Assembly (NCBI RefSeq): GCF_020102855.1
Contig: NZ_JADHZD010000016.1
Coordinates: forward strand, 1-64,000
Reading direction: 5' to 3'
Origin: Nocardioides lacusdianchii
GTDB taxonomy: Bacteria > Actinomycetota > Actinomycetes > Propionibacteriales > Nocardioidaceae
Length of the DNA: 64,000 bases
Below the pieces are notes generated by a model. That model saw nothing but the letters and a program-made list of their open reading frames with translations, was not told the origin of the DNA and ran no database searches. Shown here piece after piece: positions 10,065-19,151 of this stretch. How positions within the stretch are numbered: position 1 is the stretch's first letter; each line of letters opens with the position of its first letter. Both the position numbers and the translations under genes were made by a program.

Positions 10065-12215
10065 TCAGTCGTTGCGAATCTCTTCGATCAGCCGCGCGCC
10101 GAGCGTCTGGCTGAGCAGGGACTCGGTGTCGAGCGCGGCCGACTCGGCGTCGGGGTCGTCGGGGTCGACGTCGTCGTCGGCCGACCGGACGGGCTCGGAC
10201 GCCTCGGGCGTGCCGCCCGCGCGGGCGGCCTCCAGCGCCTCGCGGGCCGGGGCCGCGGACACGACCGGCGCCGGCGCCGGAGTCGGAGCAGGGGCGTCAT
10301 GCGCGGCGGACTCCCCGGTGACCCACGACGGCGGGGCATCGGGTGCGTCCGCGGCCGGGGCGGCGTCGGCACCGGGCCGCGGAGGCGCGGCGGTGGCCGA
10401 CTGGCGCACCACGGGTGCCTCCGCGGCGGCACCGGACTGGTCGACGATGGACTCGACGCGCCAGTCCATGCCCACGACGTCGATCGCGGCCTGGCGCAGG
10501 ATCTCGTCACACCCACCGTTGACGAAGGAGTCGCGCGCGCCGGAGTTGGCGAAGCCCACGGTCAGGCGGGTGCCGTCGACGTCGACCACGTGGGCGTGCT
10601 GCGAGAGCACCATCCACGCCAGGCGGCGACGGTTCTTGGTCTGCTCGAGGATGTCGGGCCACAGGCGGCGTACGTCGACGAGGCTGAGGCCGCCGCGCGG
10701 TCCCGCCGGCTGCTCGGCCACCGGCGTTCCCGGGGCGGCCGGGGCCGTCGGCTCCGGCGCGGGCTCGGCCACCGTCGGCGGAGGCTGGGGCGGCTCGGGC
10801 AGCGAGGTGGGCATCGGCGGGGGCGGGGCGGGGCCGTCGTCCCGCACGGGGGCGGGTGCCTCGGGCCGCGACGGCGCCGGGGACTCGACAGGGGGAGCGA
10901 TCGGCACCGGGGGCGGCGGTGCGGGCTCGTCGGCGCGCGCCGGGGCGGGGGTCGCCGCAGGTGCCGCCTGCGGGGCGGCGGGAGCCGGTGCGGCGGGAGC
11001 CGGTGCGGCTGCTGCCCGCGTGACCGCGGCGGGAGCCGGGGCGCCGGTGACGTCCATGCGGCGCTCGAGGCGCTCCAGGCGCGCCATCACGCCGTCGGCG
11101 GTGTGGTCGGCCCCCGGCAGCAGCACGCGGGCGCAGAGCAGCTCGAGCAGGAGGCGGGGTGCCGTGGCACCACGCATCTCCGTCAGCCCGGAGGCGACGA
11201 TGTCGGCGGCGCGGCTGAGCTCGATGGCCCCGAAGCGCGCGGCCTGGGCCACCAGCCGCTCCCCCGCGTCCTCGGCGACGTCGATGAGGCCGGTCGCCGG
11301 GGCGTCGGGGACGGCGGTGACGATGACCAGGTCGCGCAGTCGGCGCAGCAGGTCCTCGGTGAAGCGGCGCGGGTCCTGGCCGGTCTCCACGACCTTGTCG
11401 ACGACCGAGAAGACCGCGGCACCGTCGCGGGTGGCGAAGGCCTCGACCACCTCGTCGAGCAGCGAGTCGGGGGTGAAGCCGAGCAGGTCGGTGGCCAGCT
11501 TGTGGGTGACGCCGCCCGGACCGGCGCCGCCGAGGAGCTGGTCGAGCACGGACAGCGTGTCGCGCGCGGACCCCGCGCCGGCGCGTACGACGAGGGGCAG
11601 GGCGGCGGGCTCGATGCTCACCCCCTCCTCACCGGCGAGCTGGGAGAGGTAGTCGCTCAGCAGGCGCGGCGGGATCAGCCGGAAGGGGTAGTGGTGGGTG
11701 CGCGAGCGGATCGTCGGCAGCACCTTCTCGGGCTCGGTCGTGGCGAAGATGAAGCGCAGGTGCGGCGGCGGCTCCTCGACCAGCTTGAGCAGGGCGTTGA
11801 AGCCCTGCGTGGTGACCATGTGGGCCTCGTCGATGATGTAGACCTTGTAGCGGTCGCGCACCGGGGCGAAGAACGCCTTCTCGCGCAGGTCGCGGGCGTC
11901 GTCCACGCCACCGTGGGACGCGGCGTCGATCTCGATGACGTCGATCGAGCCGGGTCCGCCGCGCGCCAGGTCGCGGCAGCTGTCGCACTCGCCGCAGGGG
12001 TCGGAGATCGGCGCCTGCGCGCAGTTGAGCGCGCGGGCCAGGATCCGCGCCGACGTGGTCTTGCCGCAGCCGCGAGGACCGGAGAAGAGGTAGGCGTGGT
12101 TGACCCGGTTGGCGGCCAGCGCCGCCCGCAGCGGCTCCGTCACGTGGTCCTGCCCGATGACCTCCTGGAAGGTCTCGGGCCGGTAGCGGCGATAGAGCGC
12201 GAGCGGTGACTCCAC
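10065..12215 (-). CDS. dnaX: DNA polymerase III subunit gamma/tau
   Basis: The clamp-loader ATPase of the replisome. The start is taken as the GTG at 12215 (VESPLALYRRYRPETF), where the family normally begins; longer frames upstream run into the SRP RNA. It has the Walker A motif GPRGCGKTTSARIL, a zinc-binding cluster (CGECDSC), the DEAH box and the sensor region, then a Pro/Ala-rich linker of about 150 residues and a C-terminal tau-like domain. At 716 residues it is of usual actinobacterial length. It heads the ybaB-recR block. Confidence 0.95.
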   Translation of the reverse strand: MESPLALYRRYRPETFQEVIGQDHVTEPLRAALAANRVNHAYLFSGPRGCGKTTSARILARALNCAQAPISDPCGECDSCRDLARGGPGSIDVIEIDAASHGGVDDARDLREKAFFAPVRDRYKVYIIDEAHMVTTQGFNALLKLVEEPPPHLRFIFATTEPEKVLPTIRSRTHHYPFRLIPPRLLSDYLSQLAGEEGVSIEPAALPLVVRAGAGSARDTLSVLDQLLGGAGPGGVTHKLATDLLGFTPDSLLDEVVEAFATRDGAAVFSVVDKVVETGQDPRRFTEDLLRRLRDLVIVTAVPDAPATGLIDVAEDAGERLVAQAARFGAIELSRAADIVASGLTEMRGATAPRLLLELLCARVLLPGADHTADGVMARLERLERRMDVTGAPAPAAVTRAAAAPAPAAPAPAAPQAAPAATPAPARADEPAPPPPVPIAPPVESPAPSRPEAPAPVRDDGPAPPPPMPTSLPEPPQPPPTVAEPAPEPTAPAAPGTPVAEQPAGPRGGLSLVDVRRLWPDILEQTKNRRRLAWMVLSQHAHVVDVDGTRLTVGFANSGARDSFVNGGCDEILRQAAIDVVGMDWRVESIVDQSGAAAEAPVVRQSATAAPPRPGADAAPAADAPDAPPSWVTGESAAHDAPAPTPAPAPVVSAAPAREALEAARAGGTPEASEPVRSADDDVDPDDPDAESAALDTESLLSQTLGARLIEEIRND

Positions 12216-12285
12216 GTCGTGAACCCTAACCGTGCCCACCCACAGCGACCACAGGCCCGCCCCCTGAGGTGGAGGGGACATGAAG

Positions 12286-12377
12286 AGGCCCCCCACGCAC
12301 CCGTCAGAGCTCACTGACCCTTGCTGCCTTCCGGCCCTGGGGGATTGGGCGAGGTGACGCCACGTGGGGGGTTGCCG
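12286..12377 (-). ncRNA. ffs: small signal recognition particle RNA (4.5S type)
   Basis: The minus strand contains the SRP domain IV core, CAGGGCCGGAAGGCAGCAAG, whose internal loops bind Ffh. The two flanks pair over a long G/C-rich stem (CCCCCCACGTGGCG against the GTGGGGGG side), giving a rod of about 92-97 nucleotides. It acts with Ffh in co-translational targeting of membrane proteins. Its position immediately upstream of dnaX is common in actinobacteria. The exact ends are estimates. Confidence 0.93.
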
Positions 12378-12491
12378 GGAGTCTAGGCGGAGCCCGACGA
12401 GGTCCCCAAACCGAGGGTCCGCGAGCAGCCCGCCCGGGGCCGCGGCCGGGCGATTTCACCGCCCGCCGAGCCGACCGGTACTCTCCTCGGC

Positions 12492-12577
12492 GGAGGTATC
12501 GCCTAGTGGCCTATGGCGCTCGCTTGGAAAGCGGGTTGGGTTAATAGCCCTCGGGGGTTCGAATCCCCCTACCTCCG
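12492..12577 (+). tRNA. tRNA-Ser (GGA)
   Basis: The sequence folds as a class II tRNA of 86 nucleotides with a long variable arm. The acceptor strands GGAGGTA and TACCTCC pair fully. The anticodon loop is CTTGGAAAG with anticodon GGA, reading TCC and TCT serine codons. The T-arm GGTTCGAATCC is normal. CCA is not encoded. A strong hairpin follows five bases later. Confidence 0.97.
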
Positions 12578-13945
12578 CCGCACACCTGGGCCCCCGCTCC
12601 TGCGAGTGGGGGCCCAGGTGCTTGTTCCGGCCCGGCGGGCCCCGCGGCGCAGCTCGACCGCGCACTCGTGCCGGTAGACCGCTCCGTTCATCTGGTAGCG
12701 GTTGCGCGAGGAGTCGACGAAGTCGCGCCGGACCCGCTGCCGGTCCTCCTCGATCGCCGCGCCCATGTGCGCGGCGTCCGGGAGGGCGTACGTGCCGGCG
12801 AGGTGCGCTGCGACCAGACGCGCCTGCGACTCGAAGAGCGGGAGGAAGCCCCAGCCGACGGCCTGGAGGAAGCCCACGAAGTAGAGCGACGGGTGCTGCG
12901 GGTGGAAGACCCGGAGGTAGAGCGGCACCCGGTTGTCGTCGGAGGCGAAGACGTCCTCGGCGAGGAACGGGGTCGTCGTGCGGTATCCCGTGCAGTGGAT
13001 GATCTCGTCGACCTCCTCGCGGCTGCCGTCGGTGAACTCCACGACCGTCCCGTCCAGCCGCGCCACCTGCGGTCGCACCCGCACCCGACCTGCCTCGATC
13101 CGCGCGGGCAGGTCAGCGGTCACCGTCGGCAGCGCGGAGCCGAAGTGGTGGTCCGGGCGCGGCAGCCCGGCGCGGGTCGGCGACCCGACGACGACACGGC
13201 AGTACGCCGTCAGCAGCGGGCCGGCGACCGCCCGCGGCAGGTAGGCGTTGACCAGGAAGCCCAGCCACGCCGGCATGGCCCGGTCGATGCGCAGGCCGCG
13301 CGCGTAGTGGGGCAGCACGTAACCGCCCCGCCGGATCGACAGCACGGTTGCCTCCGCGACCGGACTGACGTCGGCGGCGATCTGGCTGCCGCTGTTGCCG
13401 AACCCGACCACCAGCACCCGCTTGCCGGCGTACGCCTCGCGGTCGCGGTAGGACTGCGAGTGCCGTACGGCGCCAGTGAACTCGCCCGGGAAGTCGGGGC
13501 GCAGCGGCTCGTTGTGGTGCCCGTTGGCGACGACCACGGCTCCGAAGTGGCGGGTCTCGCCGGTCGTGAGCGAGACCTCCCACCCGCCGCCCGGCGCGGG
13601 GTCGACCCGGGTCACACCGGTGTCGAACTCGAAGCGGTCCCGGATGCCGTAGTGGTCGAGGCAGCCGTCGAGGTAGGCCGTCACCTGCTCGGCGCGGGGG
13701 AAGTCCGGGTAGGCACGCGGCATCGGGTGGTCGCTGAGCTCGAACCAGCCGCGCGGGCTGTTGAGGGTCAACGCCGGCCACGCGTGGGTGAGCCCGGGGG
13801 TCACCGCCGCGGACCACACTCCCCCGGGTCCGGGGCGCTGGTCGAAGCAGGTGAAGTCGACGCCGGCACGCGCCAGCTCGACGGAGGTGGCCAGGCCGGC
13901 CGGGCCGGCGCCGATGACGCACACACCGTCTGTGCCAGCGGCCAT
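12569..13945 (-). CDS. flavin-containing monooxygenase (FMO family)
   Basis: A 458-residue FAD- and NADPH-dependent oxygenase. It has the FAD motif VIGAGPAGLATSVELA, the NADPH motif VVGFGNSGSQIA, and between them the FMO fingerprint FTGAVRHSQSY. The substrate is unknown; relatives oxidise nitrogen, sulphur or ketone groups. The stop codon at 12569-12571 falls in the 3' acceptor strand of tRNA-Ser(GGA), and the last 15-20 residues, rich in Arg, Thr and Gly, are encoded by the tRNA terminator hairpin. That tail is unlikely to be a conserved part of the enzyme. The gene is convergent with the tRNA. Confidence 0.88.
   Translation of the reverse strand: MAAGTDGVCVIGAGPAGLATSVELARAGVDFTCFDQRPGPGGVWSAAVTPGLTHAWPALTLNSPRGWFELSDHPMPRAYPDFPRAEQVTAYLDGCLDHYGIRDRFEFDTGVTRVDPAPGGGWEVSLTTGETRHFGAVVVANGHHNEPLRPDFPGEFTGAVRHSQSYRDREAYAGKRVLVVGFGNSGSQIAADVSPVAEATVLSIRRGGYVLPHYARGLRIDRAMPAWLGFLVNAYLPRAVAGPLLTAYCRVVVGSPTRAGLPRPDHHFGSALPTVTADLPARIEAGRVRVRPQVARLDGTVVEFTDGSREEVDEIIHCTGYRTTTPFLAEDVFASDDNRVPLYLRVFHPQHPSLYFVGFLQAVGWGFLPLFESQARLVAAHLAGTYALPDAAHMGAAIEEDRQRVRRDFVDSSRNRYQMNGAVYRHECAVELRRGARRAGTSTWAPTRRSGGPGVRRR
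12583..12620 (+). terminator. terminator of tRNA-Ser(GGA)
   Basis: A 13-bp perfect inverted repeat (CACCTGGGCCCCC and complement) that extends to about 17 pairs, followed by CTTGTT. It lies entirely inside the 3' end of the coding frame of the monooxygenase read from the other strand. Confidence 0.8.
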
Positions 13946-14009
13946 GACTCCTCCCCTCCCTCCACAGGATGGGGGGAGCCACGGACGCCGTCAACGGCGC
14001 GGCCGCAGG

Positions 14010-15311
14010 TCAGCGCAGCTGCGCCTTGAGGCCGTAGCGCCACTCCTCGGAGATCAGCAGGCTGCCCTCGTCGAGGCGCCGCTCGACCGCGTCGACGAGC
14101 ATCCGCGAGGCGCCCTCGGGGTAGACGCGGTCCCACGACAGCTCGGCGCGGTGCTCGAAGACGTTGTGGATGACGCTGGTCATCAGCGCCTTGTCGATCG
14201 GCGGGGCGAGGAAGTTGCTGCCGGCGAGGAAGGTCTCGGACCGGTCGGAGCCGAAGCGCAGCGTCACGCACGGCACCTCGAGCACGTTGGCCTCCTCCAC
14301 GATCGAGCCGGAGTCGGTCACGATCACCGCGCACATCGACATCGCGGCGACCACGTCGAGGTAGCTGTCCCACACCGGGGTCGAGATCAGCGCGTCGCCG
14401 TACCTCGCCTCGAGGTCCTCGAGCCACTGGCGGCGGCCGAAGTTGTCGATCGCGGCCTCGGTGCCGAGCAGGCGGATGAAGAGGACGTGGTGGCCCTGCT
14501 CCAGCAGCGACTCCATCGCGTCCATCAGCAGGTTGAACCTGAAGTGGTTGGTGGTGTTCTCGCGGCGGTGGACGCAGAAGCGGAGGAAGGAGCCGGCGCC
14601 CATCTGCGGGAACTTCTGCAGCACCTGGTTCTTGTCGCTGCCGGCGACCGCCTGCGCGAGCGCGTCGACGACGGAGTTGCCGACGACGTCGATCGCGGCG
14701 GGCGCGAAGCCCTCGTCCACGAGGAACTCGCGGTTGAGCTCCACCGGCGCGGCGTGCAGGTCGGTGCCGGCGTCGGCGACGCGGGTGTTGAACTGCTCGG
14801 GCGAGGGCTCGCGGCTGCCCTTGGACCAGCTGTTGCGGTCGATCGACTGCGCGCGGAACGACGCCCAGTCGAGGTCCGCACCCTGGTCGAGCCAGCCCTG
14901 CAGCACCTCCGGCTTCGGCGACAGCGTGCGCAAGCCCGCCTCGACGTGGACCAGCGCCTGGCGCTCGCCGAAGGTGGCGAGCGCGCCGGCCATCGCGGTG
15001 GTGGTGTCGCCGTGCACGTAGGTGATCGGGAAGCCGCCACGCTCGGCGAAGCCACGCAGGTAGAGGGCGAGCTTGGCGGTGATGCCGGAGACCAGGTCGT
15101 TGACGCCGCCGCGCACCTCGAGGTTCACGTCCTCGCGGACACCGAACTCGTCGAGCATCGACTGCGAGAGGTTGTGGTCGTAGTGCTGGCCGGTGTGGCA
15201 CAGCACCACGTCGTGCCCGCGGTTGCGCAGCTCGTGGTAGATCGGCGCCTGCTTGATGATGTCGGGCTTGGTGCCGACCACGACGATGTGCTGGCTGTTC
15301 TCGTGGGACAT
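14010..15311 (-). CDS. wecB: UDP-N-acetylglucosamine 2-epimerase (non-hydrolysing)
   Basis: Would interconvert UDP-GlcNAc and UDP-ManNAc for surface polysaccharide. The 433-residue protein begins with VVVGTKPDIIKQAPIYHEL and shows the family motifs HTGQHYDHNLS, VHGDTTTAMAGALA, the catalytic-region CVHRREN and SDSGSIVEEANVLEVPC, close to the usual SGGIQEE site. The start ATG at 15311 has GAAGGAAC upstream and excludes a much longer open frame. A GDP-mannose enzyme gene lies 44 bases upstream on the same strand, so both probably feed a glycan pathway. Confidence 0.88.
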   Translation of the reverse strand: MSHENSQHIVVVGTKPDIIKQAPIYHELRNRGHDVVLCHTGQHYDHNLSQSMLDEFGVREDVNLEVRGGVNDLVSGITAKLALYLRGFAERGGFPITYVHGDTTTAMAGALATFGERQALVHVEAGLRTLSPKPEVLQGWLDQGADLDWASFRAQSIDRNSWSKGSREPSPEQFNTRVADAGTDLHAAPVELNREFLVDEGFAPAAIDVVGNSVVDALAQAVAGSDKNQVLQKFPQMGAGSFLRFCVHRRENTTNHFRFNLLMDAMESLLEQGHHVLFIRLLGTEAAIDNFGRRQWLEDLEARYGDALISTPVWDSYLDVVAAMSMCAVIVTDSGSIVEEANVLEVPCVTLRFGSDRSETFLAGSNFLAPPIDKALMTSVIHNVFEHRAELSWDRVYPEGASRMLVDAVERRLDEGSLLISEEWRYGLKAQLR

Positions 15312-15355
15312 GGGTTCCTTCGGGTGAGGTGCGGGGGTCGCCGGCGGAGCGGGGG

Positions 15356-16423
15356 TCAGAGGAGATCTTCGCGGGTGCTGGCCGCGAGGAGCGAACGCAG
15401 GTGTGCGAGGCCGCCGGCGTCGAGGGCCAACTTCTTGTCGAGGACGTAGACCGCGTCCTCGTGCGACACCACGACCAGGCCGGTCGCCCCGAGCGTGATG
15501 ACGGGCCGCCCGTCCATGCTGGCGACGAGGACGTCGTCGCTCTCCAGCTGCAGGGCGGGGCCGATCGCGTGCTCGTCGTCGGCGGCGAGCACCTGCTCCA
15601 GACGCTTCCAGGTGCCGATGTCGCTCCAGCCGAGGTGGCGCGGCACGACCAGGCACTCCATCCCGGCGGCCAGCAGCGGGTAGAGCTCGTGGCCACCGAT
15701 GGCCGCACCGCGGTAGCCGTTGACGTCTGGGCGGTCGGCGGTGAAGCGCGAGATGGCGTCGAAGACCATCGGCATCGCAGCGCGGTAGGCGTCGCACGCC
15801 TGCTGGACCCGTACGCCGTAGCAGGCGGTGTTCCAGTAGAGCGATCCCTCGTCGCCGATCTCGTCGATCGTCGCAGGGTCGGGCTTCTCGAAGAAGCTGG
15901 TGATCACCTCGACCGGCCCGCCCTCCCCCCGGGTGTGGATGTAGCCGAGGGTGCCGTCGAAGCCGGTGGGCTCGGCGCCGAGCACCACCATCGACTCGGG
16001 GGTCTCGACGAGCTGCGCGAGCATGTCGCGCGAGGCCTGGTTGAAGGCCTCGTCCTCGGTGATCAGGTGGTCGGACGGGGCGATCAGCGCCGGCGCGTTG
16101 CCGTAGCGGTGCTCGAGCGTCGCGATGCCGAGCGCGAAGGCCGTCGCGGGACCGGCCGGGTCGTCCTCGAGGATCAGGTTCTCCGGCGGCACCGGGCCGA
16201 GCGTCGCGCGCGCGGCGTCGGCGAACCGGGCGCGGGTCGAGACGTGGATGCGGGACGGGTCGACGATCTCGCTGAGCCGCTCGATCGTGCCCGTGAGCAG
16301 CGGACGACCACCCACGACGGGCTGGAACTGCTTGGGTCGACGGTCCCGGCTGATCGGCCAGAGGCGCGAGCCCTGCCCGCCGGCGAGGATGACGGCAACC
16401 GGCTCGTTGGTGGTGTCGGTCAT
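15356..16423 (-). CDS. manC: mannose-1-phosphate guanylyltransferase
   Basis: Makes GDP-mannose from GTP and mannose-1-phosphate. At 355 residues it is the single-domain form, without a phosphomannose isomerase tail. The N-terminus has the nucleotidyltransferase signature VILAGGQGSRLWPISRDRRPKQF, then PSDHLI and the metal/product region VITSFFEKPD. A neighbouring wecB gene suggests it serves a surface polysaccharide or glycan precursor pool. The product sugar is inferred from family motifs; the general class of sugar-nucleotide pyrophosphorylase is certain. Confidence 0.9.
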   Translation of the reverse strand: MTDTTNEPVAVILAGGQGSRLWPISRDRRPKQFQPVVGGRPLLTGTIERLSEIVDPSRIHVSTRARFADAARATLGPVPPENLILEDDPAGPATAFALGIATLEHRYGNAPALIAPSDHLITEDEAFNQASRDMLAQLVETPESMVVLGAEPTGFDGTLGYIHTRGEGGPVEVITSFFEKPDPATIDEIGDEGSLYWNTACYGVRVQQACDAYRAAMPMVFDAISRFTADRPDVNGYRGAAIGGHELYPLLAAGMECLVVPRHLGWSDIGTWKRLEQVLAADDEHAIGPALQLESDDVLVASMDGRPVITLGATGLVVVSHEDAVYVLDKKLALDAGGLAHLRSLLAASTREDLL

Positions 16424-16478
16424 GGCTTGATTCCATCACGGTGTCGGGGAGTGTGCAGAGGCAACGGTCGGTCGTGCG

Positions 16479-17720
16479 TCAGCGGCGCAGCAGCGGGCGC
16501 AGCATGAAGGCCAGTGCCAGGAGCGATCCGGCGACCAGGCCCGACCACAGCAGCATCGCGCGGGGCGTGCTGAACAGGTCGATGCGCTCGGGCGCGGGAG
16601 GCGCCTGGGCATCGGTGCGGGTCTCGGCGACGGTCGTCTCGACCTTGCCCTTGCGACCGGGCTTCAGCTCGCGCGTGAGCGCGTCGTGTGCCTGGACCAC
16701 ACCGGCCCCGGTCCACGGGTTCGCGACCTCGCCGTCCTCGCCCTGCACCGGGCCGTCGCCCTCGGTGGTGGCCAGCAGGCGGGCAACGAGCTGCTGCGGG
16801 GTCTCGCGCGGGAAGCGCTCGCGCAGCAACGCGACGACGCCGCTCACCTCGGCCGCCGACCACGACGTCGCCACCTCGATGATGTCGCAGGCCTGCCCGG
16901 ACGCGTTCAGCGAGATCGCGCCGAGCGTGGGCGCGGCGACGTCGGTGTCGAGGTTGGGCAGGACGTAGGTGCTCGGGTCCTCGGCGCCCGGCGGGACGGC
17001 ACTCACCGCCAGGACGCCGGGGTAGTCGGCGGGGTAGACGTCGGCGTCGTTGCCGGGCGTGCCCTCGAAGGACTCGTCGTCGGAGCCGTCGCCCTCCTCG
17101 CGGTTGCCGGAGGCGGCCACGACGACGAGCGGCAGCTCGACGAGGCGCGCGACCGCCGTCTCGAGCTCGGGGTCGGAGGCCGGCACGGCGAGGGAGATGT
17201 TGACGACGTCGAACTGCTGCGTGCGGTGGTCGGCGATGACGGCCTCGATGCCGGCGACGATGCCCGCGGAGGTCACCTGCTTCTCGCCCTCGGCGATGTC
17301 GGCGACCTCGGTGTCGTAGACCTTGTAGTCGAAGACCTGCGCGTCGGGGGCGACGCCGCGCGGACCGGCGATCAGGCCCGCGACGATCGTGCCGTGGCCG
17401 GAAAGGATGCCGGTGGCTGAGGCACCGCCGACCGCGACGGCCGTCGGGCGGTCGATGCCCGGCAGCGGCATCACGCCACTGTCGATGACCGCGACCTTCA
17501 CGCCGCGACCGGTGGCGATCTCCTGTGCCTGCTCGACGTGCATCCGCTCGAAGGCCGGGTTGCTCTTGCTGTGCGTGTCGGCGAGCTGCTCGGAGCCCGG
17601 CACCTCGCCGACCGAGCACGGGGCGTCGTGCTCAGCCGAGGCCGGGGACGCCCAGAGCGGCACGACCCCCGTGGCGAGCAGCCCGGCCGCGAGCGTCGTA
17701 CGCAGTCGTGCGCGGCTCAT
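16479..17720 (-). CDS. mycP: type VII secretion mycosin protease MycP
   Basis: A membrane-anchored subtilisin-like protease that stabilises and trims the ESX machine. The 413-residue protein has a signal peptide, the catalytic Asp in VAVIDSGV, His in GHGTIVAG and Ser in ATSWSAAEVSG, then a basic linker and a C-terminal membrane helix (AMLLWSGLVAGSLLALAFM). The Ser loop differs from the usual GTSFAAP, but the serine remains. The start ATG overlaps the eccB stop as ATGA, so it is co-translated with the secretion channel genes. Confidence 0.93.
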   Translation of the reverse strand: MSRARLRTTLAAGLLATGVVPLWASPASAEHDAPCSVGEVPGSEQLADTHSKSNPAFERMHVEQAQEIATGRGVKVAVIDSGVMPLPGIDRPTAVAVGGASATGILSGHGTIVAGLIAGPRGVAPDAQVFDYKVYDTEVADIAEGEKQVTSAGIVAGIEAVIADHRTQQFDVVNISLAVPASDPELETAVARLVELPLVVVAASGNREEGDGSDDESFEGTPGNDADVYPADYPGVLAVSAVPPGAEDPSTYVLPNLDTDVAAPTLGAISLNASGQACDIIEVATSWSAAEVSGVVALLRERFPRETPQQLVARLLATTEGDGPVQGEDGEVANPWTGAGVVQAHDALTRELKPGRKGKVETTVAETRTDAQAPPAPERIDLFSTPRAMLLWSGLVAGSLLALAFMLRPLLRR

Positions 17721-19135
17721 GAGCCGCTGTCCGCTTCCGCGGCGGCGGGCGCCGCGTCGTCGGGCAGCCGGCGCGCCCGGTTGGTCGAGAGCGGCACGCC
17801 GGGCTCGAAGAACTCCAGCCACGTGCTCGGCACGAGCGGCGGGTCCACCTCGGCGTAGCCGATGAAGTCCGGGACCTGCGGACCGAGGAGCGCGTACTTC
17901 TCGCCCTTGGTGTCGATGACGTAGGGGGTGCCGGCGTCGGCCGCGGCCTCGGAGCCGGACTGGACGTAGGCCCCGGCGCTGGGCTCGACGTCGACCTCGT
18001 GGCGCCCGGACGAGACCTCGCTCGGGTCGGCCGCACCGGTCGGGTTGGTCGCCAGGCTGACGGCCGGGTCGGCACCCGCCTCGGGGTGCAGGACGCCGCA
18101 CAGCGCGCCGTCGGGCACCGCCGTGGGCAGGGCGGCGGGCCACTCGGCGGGGTACTTCGTGGACCCGAAGGACGCGACGAGGTCCTCGGTGATGGGGGTC
18201 GCGGCCCGGCCGACGACGTCGTAGACCATGCCGGCGAACGGCGAGAGCTCCTCGGGAGCCTCGTCGCCGAGCAGGTAGTAGCGCCCGGTGTCGGCGAGCA
18301 GCAGGTCGCCGATGCGGTAGCGGGAGAGGTCGGTGCGGCTGTCGCCGTAGGGCACCTGCTCACCGCGGCGCGTCACACCGAAGGCGTCCTCCTCGAGCGC
18401 GGCGCGCTCGGGGAAGAGGTTCAGCCAGTCGACGTCGACCTCGACGGGAGTGGCGCCGAAGCCGATGCGGTTGCCGACGGTGGAGGCGGAGGTCTGGTTG
18501 GCCGGCATGGGGAAGCGGTAGGCGCGCTCCTGCTGGTTGCCCACGGCAGGGGCCGTGGCGATGAGCCACTGCTCGCCCTCGTGGGAGACCAGGAACGCCG
18601 ACCCGGTGAGGTCCTCGACCGTCGGGGTCTGCTGGACCGCGACCTTGATGCCGACCTCGGAGGCGGTGCAGGCGGTCCAGCCGTCGTCCACGAGCTCGCT
18701 TGCCGACGGCAGGCCCGCCGGGGCACCCTCGATGCCGAGGTCCTCACCGAGCTGCACGGTGCGGATGTACTTGTCGCGCACGGTGTAGGGCGTCAGCTCG
18801 GCGTCCTCGAGCAGCAGCTGCGCCGAGACGTAGTTGGGGACCCGCTGGAGCAGCGGGTCGTCACCGCCGCGCAGCACGACGTACTGCTCACCGGTGTCCT
18901 TGGAGATGATGAAGCTGCCCTCGTCGAGCCACTGCGCCGGCGGGCGGCCGAGCAGGAAGCCCGCGATCGCGGCGCCGGCGAGCAGCAGGACGGACAGCGC
19001 GACGCCGCCGATGAGCACCCGGCCCGGACGCACCGGCTCGACCTCGCGCCCACCGGGGGCGCCGGAGACGAACGCGGTGACCAGGCGGCGGCGGCTGAAG
19101 GCGTGGGCCTCGACGAGGTCCTTCTTGGTAGCCAT
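17717..19135 (-). CDS. eccB: type VII secretion protein EccB
   Basis: The single-pass ESX core component with a large extracytoplasmic domain. It starts with the family sequence MATKKDLVEAHAFSRRRLVTAFVSG, has one membrane helix at about residues 45-67, and a 400-residue outside domain with repeat-like segments and paired cysteines (WTACTASE, GALCGVLH). At 472 residues it is typical. It lies between eccD and mycP, separated from eccD by 16 bases. EccB couples the membrane complex to EccC; a peripheral ATPase role has been proposed in the family. Confidence 0.95.
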   Translation of the reverse strand: MATKKDLVEAHAFSRRRLVTAFVSGAPGGREVEPVRPGRVLIGGVALSVLLLAGAAIAGFLLGRPPAQWLDEGSFIISKDTGEQYVVLRGGDDPLLQRVPNYVSAQLLLEDAELTPYTVRDKYIRTVQLGEDLGIEGAPAGLPSASELVDDGWTACTASEVGIKVAVQQTPTVEDLTGSAFLVSHEGEQWLIATAPAVGNQQERAYRFPMPANQTSASTVGNRIGFGATPVEVDVDWLNLFPERAALEEDAFGVTRRGEQVPYGDSRTDLSRYRIGDLLLADTGRYYLLGDEAPEELSPFAGMVYDVVGRAATPITEDLVASFGSTKYPAEWPAALPTAVPDGALCGVLHPEAGADPAVSLATNPTGAADPSEVSSGRHEVDVEPSAGAYVQSGSEAAADAGTPYVIDTKGEKYALLGPQVPDFIGYAEVDPPLVPSTWLEFFEPGVPLSTNRARRLPDDAAPAAAEADSGS

Positions 19136-19151
19136 CTGTTCCCAGCCCGCC

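Noticed and set aside
9813..12209. A 798-codon open frame antisense to dnaX
   Set aside because: Shadow of dnaX; low complexity (RRGRG, GGGG) and no recognisable domain.
12241..12300. Terminator or regulatory hairpin in the G-rich stretch between the SRP RNA and dnaX
   Set aside because: The sequence pairs only with the SRP RNA stem; no separate hairpin of note is present.
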